DNA of 46,807 bases from an uncultured archaeon (GTDB lineage: Archaea; Nanobdellota; Nanobdellia; Pacearchaeales; GW2011-AR1): contig CAIPOI010000005.1 of the NCBI GenBank assembly GCA_903866625.1, forward strand, positions 80,371 through 127,177. The letters are read 5' to 3'. The number at the start of each line of letters is the position of its first letter. Position 1 is the stretch's first letter. This document shows positions 29,642 through 38,263 of this stretch, piece after piece. The notes beneath the pieces were generated by a model that saw nothing but the letters and a program-made list of their open reading frames with translations, made no database searches and was not told the DNA's origin. The translations under genes were made by a program, and so were the position numbers.

Positions 29642-29803
29642 ATGGTAAACACAAAGTTATATGGTTTGGTTGAGGGTATAATCGGAACTCATATCGTCAA
29701 TCAAAGTCCAGAAAAATTACTTATGCTTCTTCCGGCAAAGATAAGGAAGAAATGTAAGATTTCTGGAAATTCTATTAGGGCATATAATGCTTGCGATGGG
29801 TAA
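29642..29803 (+). CDS. Putative 53-aa small protein overlapping the thiF-like start
   Basis: ATG-TAA: MVNTKLYGLVEGIIGTHIVNQSPEKLLMLLPAKIRKKCKISGNSIRAYNACDG; overlaps next ORF in another frame. Confidence 0.4.
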   Translation: MVNTKLYGLVEGIIGTHIVNQSPEKLLMLLPAKIRKKCKISGNSIRAYNACDG

Positions 29804-30593
29804 TCTTAAATTTCAATTTAAAAATACTCGTTATAATCGTCAAGAGCAGATGCCCGAATGGGGAATCTTACGTCAAAGGAAACTAGCTTCTGCTAAGGTT
29901 GCATGTATTGGTTCTGGTGGCGTTAAATCAACACTTCTCATGGCTTTAGCTGCCGCGGGCATAGGTTACATAAAGATAATCGAATTTGATAATGTTGAAC
30001 TTTCAAATTTAAATCGTCAAACTCTTTTTAATAACAAACAAATTGGTCTTCCAAAAGGCAAATGTGCGATTAAACTTTTAAAATCTATAAATCCAGATAT
30101 TAAAACAATTTGGTTAAATGAAAAAGTTACTGAGCAAAATATAGATTCTCTTCTTGAAGATTGTGAATTGATTGTGGAGGGCGGGGAAAGTCCAAATAAT
30201 CGTAATTTGGTCAATGAATATTGTTTGAAAACTAATAAACCCATGGTTCATGCTAGTGCTCAATTTAGCTATGGTTATGTATTCTCTATGCTACCCGAAA
30301 AGAAAAGTGCTTGTTTTGCTTGTCTTTTTCCTACTGATTACTCTAGAAAAAAACATACAGGCGCTGTGCCAGTTTGGGTAGTTCCAGTGCAGATTGCTGG
30401 AAGTCTTGGTGCAAATGAAGTTATTAAATACTTTTTGGGTTATAAAGATAAAATGATTGTAAATAAACAATTAGCATTTAGTTCTCTATTATTAAGTCAA
30501 TGTTTTGAATATCTTAAGATTCCAAGAAAAAAAGATTGTCCAGTATGCAGCAAGTACTATGAAAATAAATATGGTAAGAACTTAAAAACTTAA
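29787..30593 (+). CDS. ThiF/MoeB/HesA (E1-like) adenylyltransferase
   Basis: YNRQEQMPEWG, IGSGGVKSTLLMALAAAGIG, DNVELSNLNRQTLF, CFACLFP...CPVCSKYY zinc pairs, VVPVQIAGSLGANEVIKYFLG. Confidence 0.9.
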   Translation: MLAMGNLKFQFKNTRYNRQEQMPEWGILRQRKLASAKVACIGSGGVKSTLLMALAAAGIGYIKIIEFDNVELSNLNRQTLFNNKQIGLPKGKCAIKLLKSINPDIKTIWLNEKVTEQNIDSLLEDCELIVEGGESPNNRNLVNEYCLKTNKPMVHASAQFSYGYVFSMLPEKKSACFACLFPTDYSRKKHTGAVPVWVVPVQIAGSLGANEVIKYFLGYKDKMIVNKQLAFSSLLLSQCFEYLKIPRKKDCPVCSKYYENKYGKNLKT

Positions 30594-30594
30594 A

Positions 30595-32010
30595 ATGATA
30601 ACAATTAACGATATGAAGAAAATAGGACCGGAATTTATAGAGGATTTTATTTCTAGAGCTAAAAATGGAGAAAAATACTCTTTTAAGGGAAGAATTACTT
30701 CGGTTAGAAAACATGCAGAGAGAGTATTTTTCGACTTGTCAGACCATACCGGTACTATCCAGGTTGTTATGGAAAAATGCAACTTTAAAGATTGCAAGAA
30801 AGTTTCTGCTTTGAATCCTGGTTCTTATATTGAAGCTTTGGGAGTATATTCTAATTCTAGGAATCCTCCTGAAATAAAAGCAGAGTCTATTAAGATTATT
30901 TCTGAAGCTGTTTTGCCTTTATCTCCTACTCCTTGGGAAATAGATGGATTAAGTGCGGATAATGTCAATCAGATTTTTAGTTATACTGGTTTTTATTTAG
31001 CAAATCCTCAGAGGGCTGCGGTTCTTAAAATAAAGACTAATTTTGTTAAAGCTTTACATGATTATTTTCACAATAATAAGTTTACTTTAGTAGAGCCGCC
31101 CATTCTTACTGATAAAATTTTATATGAAACTGAAAAAGCTGTTAGGGCAGAAGTACATGGAGAAAAAGTATTCTTGTCTCAATGCGCTACTTTTGAATTA
31201 GAGCCTTTGGCTATGGTTTTTGGAAAAGTTTATACTATTTCCCCTGCTTTTAGAAACGAAAAGGGCGGTTCAAAAAGACATCTTGCAGAATATACTCATG
31301 CCAAAGCTGAAGCATTGTTTGTGGATATTAATGATCTCATGGCTTTAGCTGGGGATTCTATCTATAATGCTATGATAAAAACAGTAGAGATTAGCAAAAG
31401 AGAATTAGATTTTTTGAAAATTAATATCGATTTGGAATCTCTAAACCCAAAAAATTATGTGAGTATGACTTACGATGAAGCAGTAGAGATTCTTCATAAA
31501 AATGGTTCTAATACTGTTTATGGAGAAGGTTTAGCAAGAAGTGACGAAATGATTTTGACTAAGCATGTAGGTAATAAATATCTGTGGGTTAAATTTCTTC
31601 CTTTTGCTTCAGAAGGTTTTCCTTATAAAAAAGTTCCAGGTTCTCCTCATCTATCTATGACTTGCGATTTAATTGCGCCGCATGGGGCTGGAGAAATGGT
31701 AGGTGTTGCAGAGAAAACTACAGATATGGAAGAAATTATAGACAATCTCATTAAAAAAGGTAAGAAAGAAGACATAAAGAAATATTGGAAGTATGTTTTA
31801 CTTAGAAAATATGGCTTGCCTCCTCATGGCGGAATTGGTGCTGCTCCTGAAAGAATCATATATGGCTTGCTTGGTTTGAATCATATAAGACTTACTAAAC
31901 CTTGGCCTAGATATCCTGACAGAAGAATCAATCCTACTAAAGAAGATAAACTGAATCCTTGGAGAAACAAGGAGATAGAGGGTATTATAAAGAAGTTTTC
32001 GCTTAAATAA
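30595..32010 (+). CDS. asnS: Asparaginyl-tRNA synthetase-like (eukaryote-like motif 2)
   Basis: OB-fold N-terminus; SPAFRNEKGGSKRHLAEYTHAKAEALF; LRKYGLPPHGGIGAAPERIIYGLLGLNHIRLTKPWPRYPDRRINP. Confidence 0.8.
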   Translation: MITINDMKKIGPEFIEDFISRAKNGEKYSFKGRITSVRKHAERVFFDLSDHTGTIQVVMEKCNFKDCKKVSALNPGSYIEALGVYSNSRNPPEIKAESIKIISEAVLPLSPTPWEIDGLSADNVNQIFSYTGFYLANPQRAAVLKIKTNFVKALHDYFHNNKFTLVEPPILTDKILYETEKAVRAEVHGEKVFLSQCATFELEPLAMVFGKVYTISPAFRNEKGGSKRHLAEYTHAKAEALFVDINDLMALAGDSIYNAMIKTVEISKRELDFLKINIDLESLNPKNYVSMTYDEAVEILHKNGSNTVYGEGLARSDEMILTKHVGNKYLWVKFLPFASEGFPYKKVPGSPHLSMTCDLIAPHGAGEMVGVAEKTTDMEEIIDNLIKKGKKEDIKKYWKYVLLRKYGLPPHGGIGAAPERIIYGLLGLNHIRLTKPWPRYPDRRINPTKEDKLNPWRNKEIEGIIKKFSLK

Positions 32011-32097
32011 GTCTCCATAGCTCAGTTGGTAGAGCACATGACTGTTAAAAAATATGTAGAAATCATGGGGTCAGAGGTTCGAGTCCTCTTGGAGACG
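32011..32097 (+). tRNA. tRNA-Asn(GTT) with 14-nt BHB intron at 37/38
   Basis: GTCTCCA TA GCTC AGTTGGTA GAGC A CATGA CTGTTA [AAAAATATGTAGAA, 32048-32061] A TCATG GGGT CAGAGGTTCGAGTCCTCT TGGAGAC G; BHB central helix CTGT/GTAG with 3-nt bulges TA|A and AA|A. Confidence 0.93.
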
Positions 32098-32168
32098 TTT
32101 TATAATCTAAATATTTTTCACTAGTGAAAATGTTTTTAAATCAGTAAATCTTTTAGTTTACAAGTGAT

Positions 32169-32642
32169 ATGGCAAAAGAGGAGACTTTAAAAGATTTAAG
32201 AGGAGATTGTCCTTGTTCTGGTTTGCCTTATTGTCCTTATGAGGCTTTGTTTCATAGTCACCCGGATAAACTTTTTAGGCAACATAAGTGTGTTGAAATT
32301 TTAAAATGGAATAGACAACTTCCGAATACTGATGAAGGTTGGGAAAGAGCATATGATATCTGGTTTAAGGAAGGTTATGCTGGTGCTTTTGCTAGAGTAT
32401 ATAATAAAGACACAGAATTAGAGCATAAACAATTGTTTAGGGCTATTGAAGCAGAACTAACAAGAGTAGGTGGTGCATATGAAGATGACGCAGCAAGATT
32501 GGCTAAGCAAGCAGGAGAACTAGCAGATAAGCGTCTTAATAAGGTTCTAGAAACAACTGCCGTAAAAACAGAAACAAATGCTGGAAGAACTGAAGTAGTT
32601 GTTCCGGTTACAAATCAAGGTTTAGAAGTCAAGGTTGGATGA
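32169..32642 (+). CDS. Hypothetical Cys-rich N-terminal protein
   Basis: 157-aa ORF MAKEETLKDLRGDCPCSGLPYCPYEALF... Confidence 0.5.
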   Translation: MAKEETLKDLRGDCPCSGLPYCPYEALFHSHPDKLFRQHKCVEILKWNRQLPNTDEGWERAYDIWFKEGYAGAFARVYNKDTELEHKQLFRAIEAELTRVGGAYEDDAARLAKQAGELADKRLNKVLETTAVKTETNAGRTEVVVPVTNQGLEVKVG

Positions 32643-32689
32643 ATGTAAAAATTACATAAATTTTTAAGGCTATTTTTCTTAAGAATGCT

Positions 32690-33484
32690 ATGAAAGTATT
32701 AGCAATTGGAGACCCTCATGGAAATTTAGAAGGTATTTCAAAAATGCCTTTAAAAGAAGCAGATATTATTCTTTTAACCGGAGATATTGGAAGCGCAAAT
32801 TTAATGAGAAAAATGTCTTTTGATAATGTCGAGCGTTTAGCAAAAGGCTTGCCAAAGATTGAATATTCTCCAACTCAGAAAAAAAGAGCTTTTATGGAAG
32901 CCTATAATTCTTCAATGAAGTTGATTAGACATTTAGCTCGTTTCGCTCCAGTATTCACTATTTTTGGTAATGTAGAAAGTTCTAATAGAGATACAAAAGC
33001 AGAATCTAAAAAAATTGGATTAAAACTTCCACTCTTATACGATTCCTTAATTAGGATTCCCCAAGTTTCAGTTATTAATGGTAAGGGTGTTGATATTTCT
33101 GGATTAAAGGTTGGTGGAATAGGATATTTTGAAGATAGCTGTTGGGTTAGAGAATTTAAACCTTCAAAATATCAAAAAAGGTTGAAGAAGGCTGTAAAAG
33201 ATACTCACAAGGCTAGCAAAATTTTAAACAAGTTTGAAGGTTTAGATATTTTAGTTGCTCATCAACCCCCTTTAGGAATTCTTGATAAAGTTAGTTTTTC
33301 TGGTGCACCAAAATCTTGGTTAGGAAAACATGCAGGTAGTAAGGCTTTATTAGATTATATAAAAAGAAGGCAGCCCCGATATGTTTTTTGTGGGCATATT
33401 CATGAGGCAGCCGGAGAGGCAAGGATTGGTAGAACTCAAGTTTATAATTTAGGTTGTTGTGAATATCGTTTAATAGATATCTAA
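32690..33484 (+). CDS. Calcineurin-like metallophosphoesterase
   Basis: AIGDPHGN, LTGDIGSAN, FGNVES, VAHQPPLG, FCGHIHEAAGEARIGRTQVYNLG. Confidence 0.9.
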   Translation: MKVLAIGDPHGNLEGISKMPLKEADIILLTGDIGSANLMRKMSFDNVERLAKGLPKIEYSPTQKKRAFMEAYNSSMKLIRHLARFAPVFTIFGNVESSNRDTKAESKKIGLKLPLLYDSLIRIPQVSVINGKGVDISGLKVGGIGYFEDSCWVREFKPSKYQKRLKKAVKDTHKASKILNKFEGLDILVAHQPPLGILDKVSFSGAPKSWLGKHAGSKALLDYIKRRQPRYVFCGHIHEAAGEARIGRTQVYNLGCCEYRLIDI

Positions 33485-33521
33485 TAACTAACTTTAAATA
33501 TTCTCTAAACTAGGCATAATT

Positions 33522-33755
33522 ATGAACGAAAAAGAAATCGAAACTCTTAGGAATGAAACAAAAAAGCTTTTGGATAAGTTCTCTAAAGCTTTAGATGCTG
33601 TAAAGAATTCTGAAGAGTGTAATGTTGAACGCGAGGAAGATAGAAGAAAAGAAAAAGAAGGAAAAAAAGTAGACGAAGATTTTAGAAAAATTATGCTTGA
33701 AAACGCTCCAACTAAATCTGAAGATTTTATAATTGCTGAAAAGAAGAGTTGGTGA
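33522..33755 (+). CDS. gatC: Probable amidotransferase subunit C
   Basis: 77 aa; LLDKFSKALDAV ... FRKIMLENAPTKSEDFIIAEKKSW resembles archaeal GatC; located upstream of gatA. Confidence 0.65.
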   Translation: MNEKEIETLRNETKKLLDKFSKALDAVKNSEECNVEREEDRRKEKEGKKVDEDFRKIMLENAPTKSEDFIIAEKKSW

Positions 33756-33762
33756 TTCTAAG

Positions 33763-34035
33763 ATGGTTAATATAAACGATAAAGAGTTACAAGAATTAAG
33801 GAAGAAAATTGATGCTTTAGATAAAGAACTTCTCTTGAATTTAGAAGAGCGTTTTGAACTTGTAAACGATGTTGCTAGATTAAAGAAAAATAAGGGTCTT
33901 CCAATAAGGGATAAAGAAAGAGAGGAAGATGTTATTAAAAGCAAGTATGGATTAACCGAGTTACCTGAAGAGTTTGTTGCTAAGCTTTTTAGATTAATTA
34001 TTGATGAGTCAATTAAACAGGAGGAAGAAAATTAA
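33763..34035 (+). CDS. Chorismate mutase (AroQ type) domain protein
   Basis: ELQELRKKIDALDKELLLNLEERFELVNDVARLKKNKGLPIRDKEREEDVI. Confidence 0.88.
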   Translation: MVNINDKELQELRKKIDALDKELLLNLEERFELVNDVARLKKNKGLPIRDKEREEDVIKSKYGLTELPEEFVAKLFRLIIDESIKQEEEN

Positions 34036-34036
34036 A

Positions 34037-35329
34037 ATGTTAGTTGTTGAAAAAGTAAAAAAATATTTAGAAGCAATTGAAAAAGATAATCAGAAAGGTA
34101 AAAAGATAAATGCTATTCTTCATTTGAATCCAAATATTCTTGAAGAAGCTAAGGTTGTTGATGAAAAGGTTAAGAAAGGTAAAGCCGGGAAACTTGCAGG
34201 AATTGTATTTGTTATTAAATCTAATATTTGTGTTAAAGGATTAGTTGCTAATTGTGCTAGTAAAACTCTTGAGAATTTTAAAGCGCCTTATAACGCCTCA
34301 GTTATTGAAAAAATTAAGGCTGAAGATGGATTAATTATTGGAATGGCTAATATGGATGAGTTTGCTTCTGGAAGTTCGGGGGAAACTTCTGCTTTTGGCA
34401 TAACAAAAAATCCTGCGGCTTTAGAAAGAATACCTGGTGGTTCATCAAGTGGTTCTGCTGCTAGTGTTGCTGCTGGTTTTTGTGACGTTGCTCTTGGTTC
34501 AGATACTGGTGGTAGCATAAGAAATCCTGCTTCTCATTGCGGTATTGTTGGATTTAAACCCAGTTACGGAGCAGTTAGTAGATTTGGATTAATTGATTTG
34601 GGTATGAGTCTTGATACTATTGGAGTACTTGTTAAAAATGTTAAAGATGCTAAACTTGTTTTTCAGGTTATAGCTGGAAAAGATGAAAGAGATCCAACCA
34701 CCAGAAAAATTGAACCAAAGAAGGATATTAAAAAGATAAAGATTGGAATTCCTCAGGTTGGAGCTAGTAAAGAGATTCTTGATTTAATTAACAAGAAAGT
34801 GAAAGAATTTTGTAAGAAAAATGGTTGGCAAGAGACTCAGATTGAAATAAAACATATTGATCTGGGTATACAGACTTACTATCCTATAAACTATGTTGAG
34901 TTTTTTTCAGGAACAAGAAAGTTTGATGGTCGTAGATTTGGTAAAAAGATTGAAGATTCATGCGGAAAAGAAGTTCTTAGAAGAATTTTGGGAGGTTCTA
35001 TGATCGCTGAGGAAGAATTTTCTGGAAGATATTATAAAAAAGCATTAGATGCTAAAAAACTTCTTGAAAAAGAATTTGAAGGTGCATTTGAAAAAGTAGA
35101 CCTTATAGTTACTCCAACTGTTCCCAGACTACCTCATAAATTTGGAGAAAAGATAAGTTTTGAGGATATGTACAACTACGATACTCTTACAGTTCTTGCT
35201 AACATCGCAGAAATATGTGCAGTAAGTGTTCCTGCTGGAAAGATTCAAGGAATTCCTGTTGGAGTACAGATTATGGCTGCAAGAGGTAAAGACTTAATGC
35301 TTCTTGAAGCAGCAGAAAGATTTGAATAA
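34037..35329 (+). CDS. gatA: Asp-tRNA(Asn)/Glu-tRNA(Gln) amidotransferase subunit A
   Basis: Amidase signature GGSSSGSAASVAAGFCDVALGSDTGGSIRNPASHCGIVGFKPSYGAVSRFGL. Confidence 0.95.
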   Translation: MLVVEKVKKYLEAIEKDNQKGKKINAILHLNPNILEEAKVVDEKVKKGKAGKLAGIVFVIKSNICVKGLVANCASKTLENFKAPYNASVIEKIKAEDGLIIGMANMDEFASGSSGETSAFGITKNPAALERIPGGSSSGSAASVAAGFCDVALGSDTGGSIRNPASHCGIVGFKPSYGAVSRFGLIDLGMSLDTIGVLVKNVKDAKLVFQVIAGKDERDPTTRKIEPKKDIKKIKIGIPQVGASKEILDLINKKVKEFCKKNGWQETQIEIKHIDLGIQTYYPINYVEFFSGTRKFDGRRFGKKIEDSCGKEVLRRILGGSMIAEEEFSGRYYKKALDAKKLLEKEFEGAFEKVDLIVTPTVPRLPHKFGEKISFEDMYNYDTLTVLANIAEICAVSVPAGKIQGIPVGVQIMAARGKDLMLLEAAERFE

Positions 35330-35559
35330 AACTATTCTCGCCTCGCTAAAGCTCGGCTTGTTAAAAATTATTGCCTCTCCAAAATCTCAGTGTTCGATTT
35401 TTCCGAGATATTACTAAAACTATTATTAATAACTACGAATAAACGAACTTGTGCAGTTTAGAAGTAGACAATTACGAGTTTTTTTGTAAGTAGTGTTTTT
35501 ATTTTTTAGTAACAAAGCTTTAAATAATTCTAAGATGGCTTAATTTTGAAAAAGAGAAC

Positions 35560-36258
35560 ATGATTTATAATAATATAGACTTAAGATGGTTGGGGCATTC
35601 AGGGTTTCTTGTTAAATCTACCGTGGGAAATATCTATATCGACCCATTTAAACTTCAAGCAGAAGAAGATGTTTATGGAAAATTTGAAAGCAAAGAAAAG
35701 GCAGATGTTATTTTCATAACTCATTCACATTATGATCATTGTTCTATAGAAGATATAAGAAAAATAGTAAAAGATGGAACAATGATTATCTGTCCTGCAG
35801 ATGTTTTTAGTAAATTTTCAAAAATTGATAAGAAATTGGATATAAAAATTGCTAATCCTGGAACAAGGATGGAGTTTTTTAACGGAAAATTAAAATTTTG
35901 GGCTATACCTGCTTATAACATTAATAAAAGCTTTCATTCTAAAGATGAAGAATGGGTTGGTTATGTTATTCAAGTTAATGATACCCTAATTTATCATGCA
36001 GGAGATACAGATTTGATTCCTGAAATGAAAAATCTTTCAAGTATGAAACTTGATTTTGCATTTTTACCCATTGGAGGTACTTTTACAATGAATGCTGGTG
36101 AGGCTGCTAAAGCAGCAGGTATGATAAAACCCAAGTTTGCTGTTCCAATTCATTATGGTAGCATAGATAATACTAAGGGTAAAAGTGAAGCTGATGTTTT
36201 TAAAAAACATTGTTCTGTTGAAGGTGTTGAAGTTAAGCTACTCGAAGTTGATAAATAG
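35560..36258 (+). CDS. Metallo-beta-lactamase fold hydrolase (UPF0173-like)
   Basis: LRWLGHSGFLVKS, ITHSHYDHC, YHAGDTDLIPEM, FAVPIHYGS. Confidence 0.9.
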   Translation: MIYNNIDLRWLGHSGFLVKSTVGNIYIDPFKLQAEEDVYGKFESKEKADVIFITHSHYDHCSIEDIRKIVKDGTMIICPADVFSKFSKIDKKLDIKIANPGTRMEFFNGKLKFWAIPAYNINKSFHSKDEEWVGYVIQVNDTLIYHAGDTDLIPEMKNLSSMKLDFAFLPIGGTFTMNAGEAAKAAGMIKPKFAVPIHYGSIDNTKGKSEADVFKKHCSVEGVEVKLLEVDK

Positions 36259-36753
36259 TTATTTTTCAATTTTTAATTTGTGGTAAGAGACATATTTTAA
36301 ATTTAAACTTCTTTCAAGTTCTTTTGGAAGTTCTTGAGTTATTAATTCTTTTATGATAAAAACCGGTTTTGGTTTTAACCATTTTGTATAACAAATTTCA
36401 GCTAATCCTCCAACACTATATCCTAATTGAACTAATGCTTCTGTTTCTTCATTTAATTTCTCTGGTTGATTTCTCCAAGTTCCACAATTAATTTTTTCGC
36501 CAATTTCAGTATTAATCCATGAAATTCCAAATTCCTCATCATCCAGCGGGATTATTGAAAAAACCTTCTTGCCTTTGTTTTTAATATACTCTTGAGCAAA
36601 TAATTCTGAAACACTACCTTTATCAGGAGTTACCACAATTTCATGTCCTTCTTTAGCTAGTTGTTTTGCTATTTCTATAATAATTTCCTTGGATTTTGGA
36701 TTAATTTCTTCTACGTAACTTATTTTGCTAGGACTTATTATTCCTATTCTCAT
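36259..36753 (-). CDS. Rossmann-like (SLOG/LOG-like) protein
   Basis: MRIGIISPSK...LAKEGHEIVVTPDKGSVSELFAQEYIK...LVQLGYSVGGLAEICYTKWL. Confidence 0.5.
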   Translation of the reverse strand: MRIGIISPSKISYVEEINPKSKEIIIEIAKQLAKEGHEIVVTPDKGSVSELFAQEYIKNKGKKVFSIIPLDDEEFGISWINTEIGEKINCGTWRNQPEKLNEETEALVQLGYSVGGLAEICYTKWLKPKPVFIIKELITQELPKELERSLNLKYVSYHKLKIEK

Positions 36754-36794
36754 AAAAACAAGGGATTTTTAAACTACTTAAGCTTTTCTTGACT

Positions 36795-37355
36795 ATGATA
36801 ACTTTTGAAAGGAGAAAAGAAGATTGCTTGAAGAAAGATGATAAGAGCTCAATTGGTGAAATTGATAGACCAATAAAATCTCTTTGTGAAAAAATTAACA
36901 AGCTCGAGAACTATTATACCCTTAGTTCGTGTTCTGGTAGAGTTGTTCTAATTAAAAATCTTGAAAAGAAGCAGGCAGGTATGTTTGTATTTAGAACCCA
37001 TAATAAAATTAGTTTCAAAGAAATAAAACAAGAGCTTTCTAAGGCTTCAGATAAAAAAGAAAATCTTATCTTTAAGCAAGAATCTTGCATACTTCATGTT
37101 TGTTGTAAAAGTTTGGAGGATGCTGAAAAACTTCTTAATAAAGCCAGAATTTGTGGTTGGAAAAATTCAGGCATTATGACTGCCTCTACTCGGATAGTTT
37201 TAGAGTTAAGAAGTACAGAATATCTTGCCTTACCTATAATGAATTCGGGTAAATTGCTTGTTGATGAAGATTATCTAAAGGTTTTAGTAAAAGAGAGCAA
37301 TAAAAGACTTGAAAAGACCTGGGAAAAGATTAATAAGCTCGAAAAGTTAATCTAA
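36795..37355 (+). CDS. taw3: Tyw3/Taw3 wybutosine biosynthesis methyltransferase
   Basis: F..RK...YYTLSSCSGRVVLI...ESCILHVCCKSLEDAEKLLNKARICGWKNSGIMTASTRIVLELRSTEYLALPI. Confidence 0.88.
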   Translation: MITFERRKEDCLKKDDKSSIGEIDRPIKSLCEKINKLENYYTLSSCSGRVVLIKNLEKKQAGMFVFRTHNKISFKEIKQELSKASDKKENLIFKQESCILHVCCKSLEDAEKLLNKARICGWKNSGIMTASTRIVLELRSTEYLALPIMNSGKLLVDEDYLKVLVKESNKRLEKTWEKINKLEKLI

Positions 37356-37358
37356 GAT

Positions 37359-37568
37359 ATGCCTTCAGAGAAACCTCCTTTTGAGTGCACCTATCAGTGG
37401 ATTTTTGAAAAATTGATTGGGAATAATCCTGAGTTTTGTCCTGATCATAACTATCTTTATTTTGATTATGATATTGGGGTGGCTTTATGGATGAGACCTA
37501 CTAGCAATAACCTGGAAGCTTTGACTACAACCGCCTTTAAGCAAGGAGATTATAAACCTTTATTTTAA
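37359..37568 (+). CDS. Hypothetical small protein
   Basis: 69-aa ORF in a run of small plus-strand ORFs. Confidence 0.4.
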   Translation: MPSEKPPFECTYQWIFEKLIGNNPEFCPDHNYLYFDYDIGVALWMRPTSNNLEALTTTAFKQGDYKPLF

Positions 37569-37571
37569 ACA

Positions 37572-37931
37572 ATGGAGACTCAAGAAAATTTTCAGCCAAA
37601 TAAATACTTAAGAGAGATTTTGAGGCGAGTACAGACTCTTGTTTATGGATATACTGATTTTGCTGCTTTAGGTCCTGGGCATATTTATTTAGTTAGAATT
37701 TCTCAACCCGGAAATCCTTTATTTTATTTGACTCGAGTTAGACCTTTAGAAAACGAAACTCCTTGTAGATATTGCGGTAAACCTGCGGGAATAGAAGATG
37801 CCTTAGAACTACTTTATGGCAGATTTAAAATTATCGGAAAAAGTGGAAAAAAAGTTGAAGTAGATCCAGAACTCAGATTATTTGCACTTCATATAAAACA
37901 CCTTCATGAAAATGTTGCTGAATTAGATTAA
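37572..37931 (+). CDS. Hypothetical CxxC...HxxHxH protein
   Basis: CRYCGKPAGIEDALELL...LFALHIKHLHENV. Confidence 0.55.
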   Translation: METQENFQPNKYLREILRRVQTLVYGYTDFAALGPGHIYLVRISQPGNPLFYLTRVRPLENETPCRYCGKPAGIEDALELLYGRFKIIGKSGKKVEVDPELRLFALHIKHLHENVAELD

Positions 37932-37939
37932 AAATTAAA

Positions 37940-38263
37940 ATGGCAGATGATATTCCCGGGGAGAGAAAAACTATGCCTATAGATATTGAGGCTATAAATG
38001 TACTTTTAGATTATCTTAGTGATGGTGAATTTGAAAGAGGACATTCTTATCATCTTAGAGATAGTAATGAGTATTTAGGATTTTCTTTTGTTCCTGTAAC
38101 TGCAGAAGTTGGATGCTCTCGTTGTGATCAGCAAATTCTTGTTGGGCAAGGAATTAAAATTTCTAGAAAACAATTAGAAGAATTATCTAAAACTTCTAAT
38201 GGAGTTAGTTTTAATGAGCAAACTATGACTTTATTTCTGCATTATAGACATTTAGGAAGATAA
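37940..38263 (+). CDS. Hypothetical CxxC...HxxH protein, likely paralog of preceding ORF
   Basis: CSRCDQQILVGQGIKISRKQLEEL...LFLHYRHLG. Confidence 0.55.
   Translation: MADDIPGERKTMPIDIEAINVLLDYLSDGEFERGHSYHLRDSNEYLGFSFVPVTAEVGCSRCDQQILVGQGIKISRKQLEELSKTSNGVSFNEQTMTLFLHYRHLGR

Noticed and set aside
29642-29803. Ubiquitin-like modifier partner of the ThiF protein
   Set aside because: The 53-aa ORF ends in DG rather than GG and shows no beta-grasp-like pattern; kept only as an uncharacterised small ORF
33591-33944. 117-aa minus-strand ORF
   Set aside because: Antisense to gatC and chorismate mutase; Ser/Phe-rich composition typical of antisense ORFs in AT-rich coding DNA
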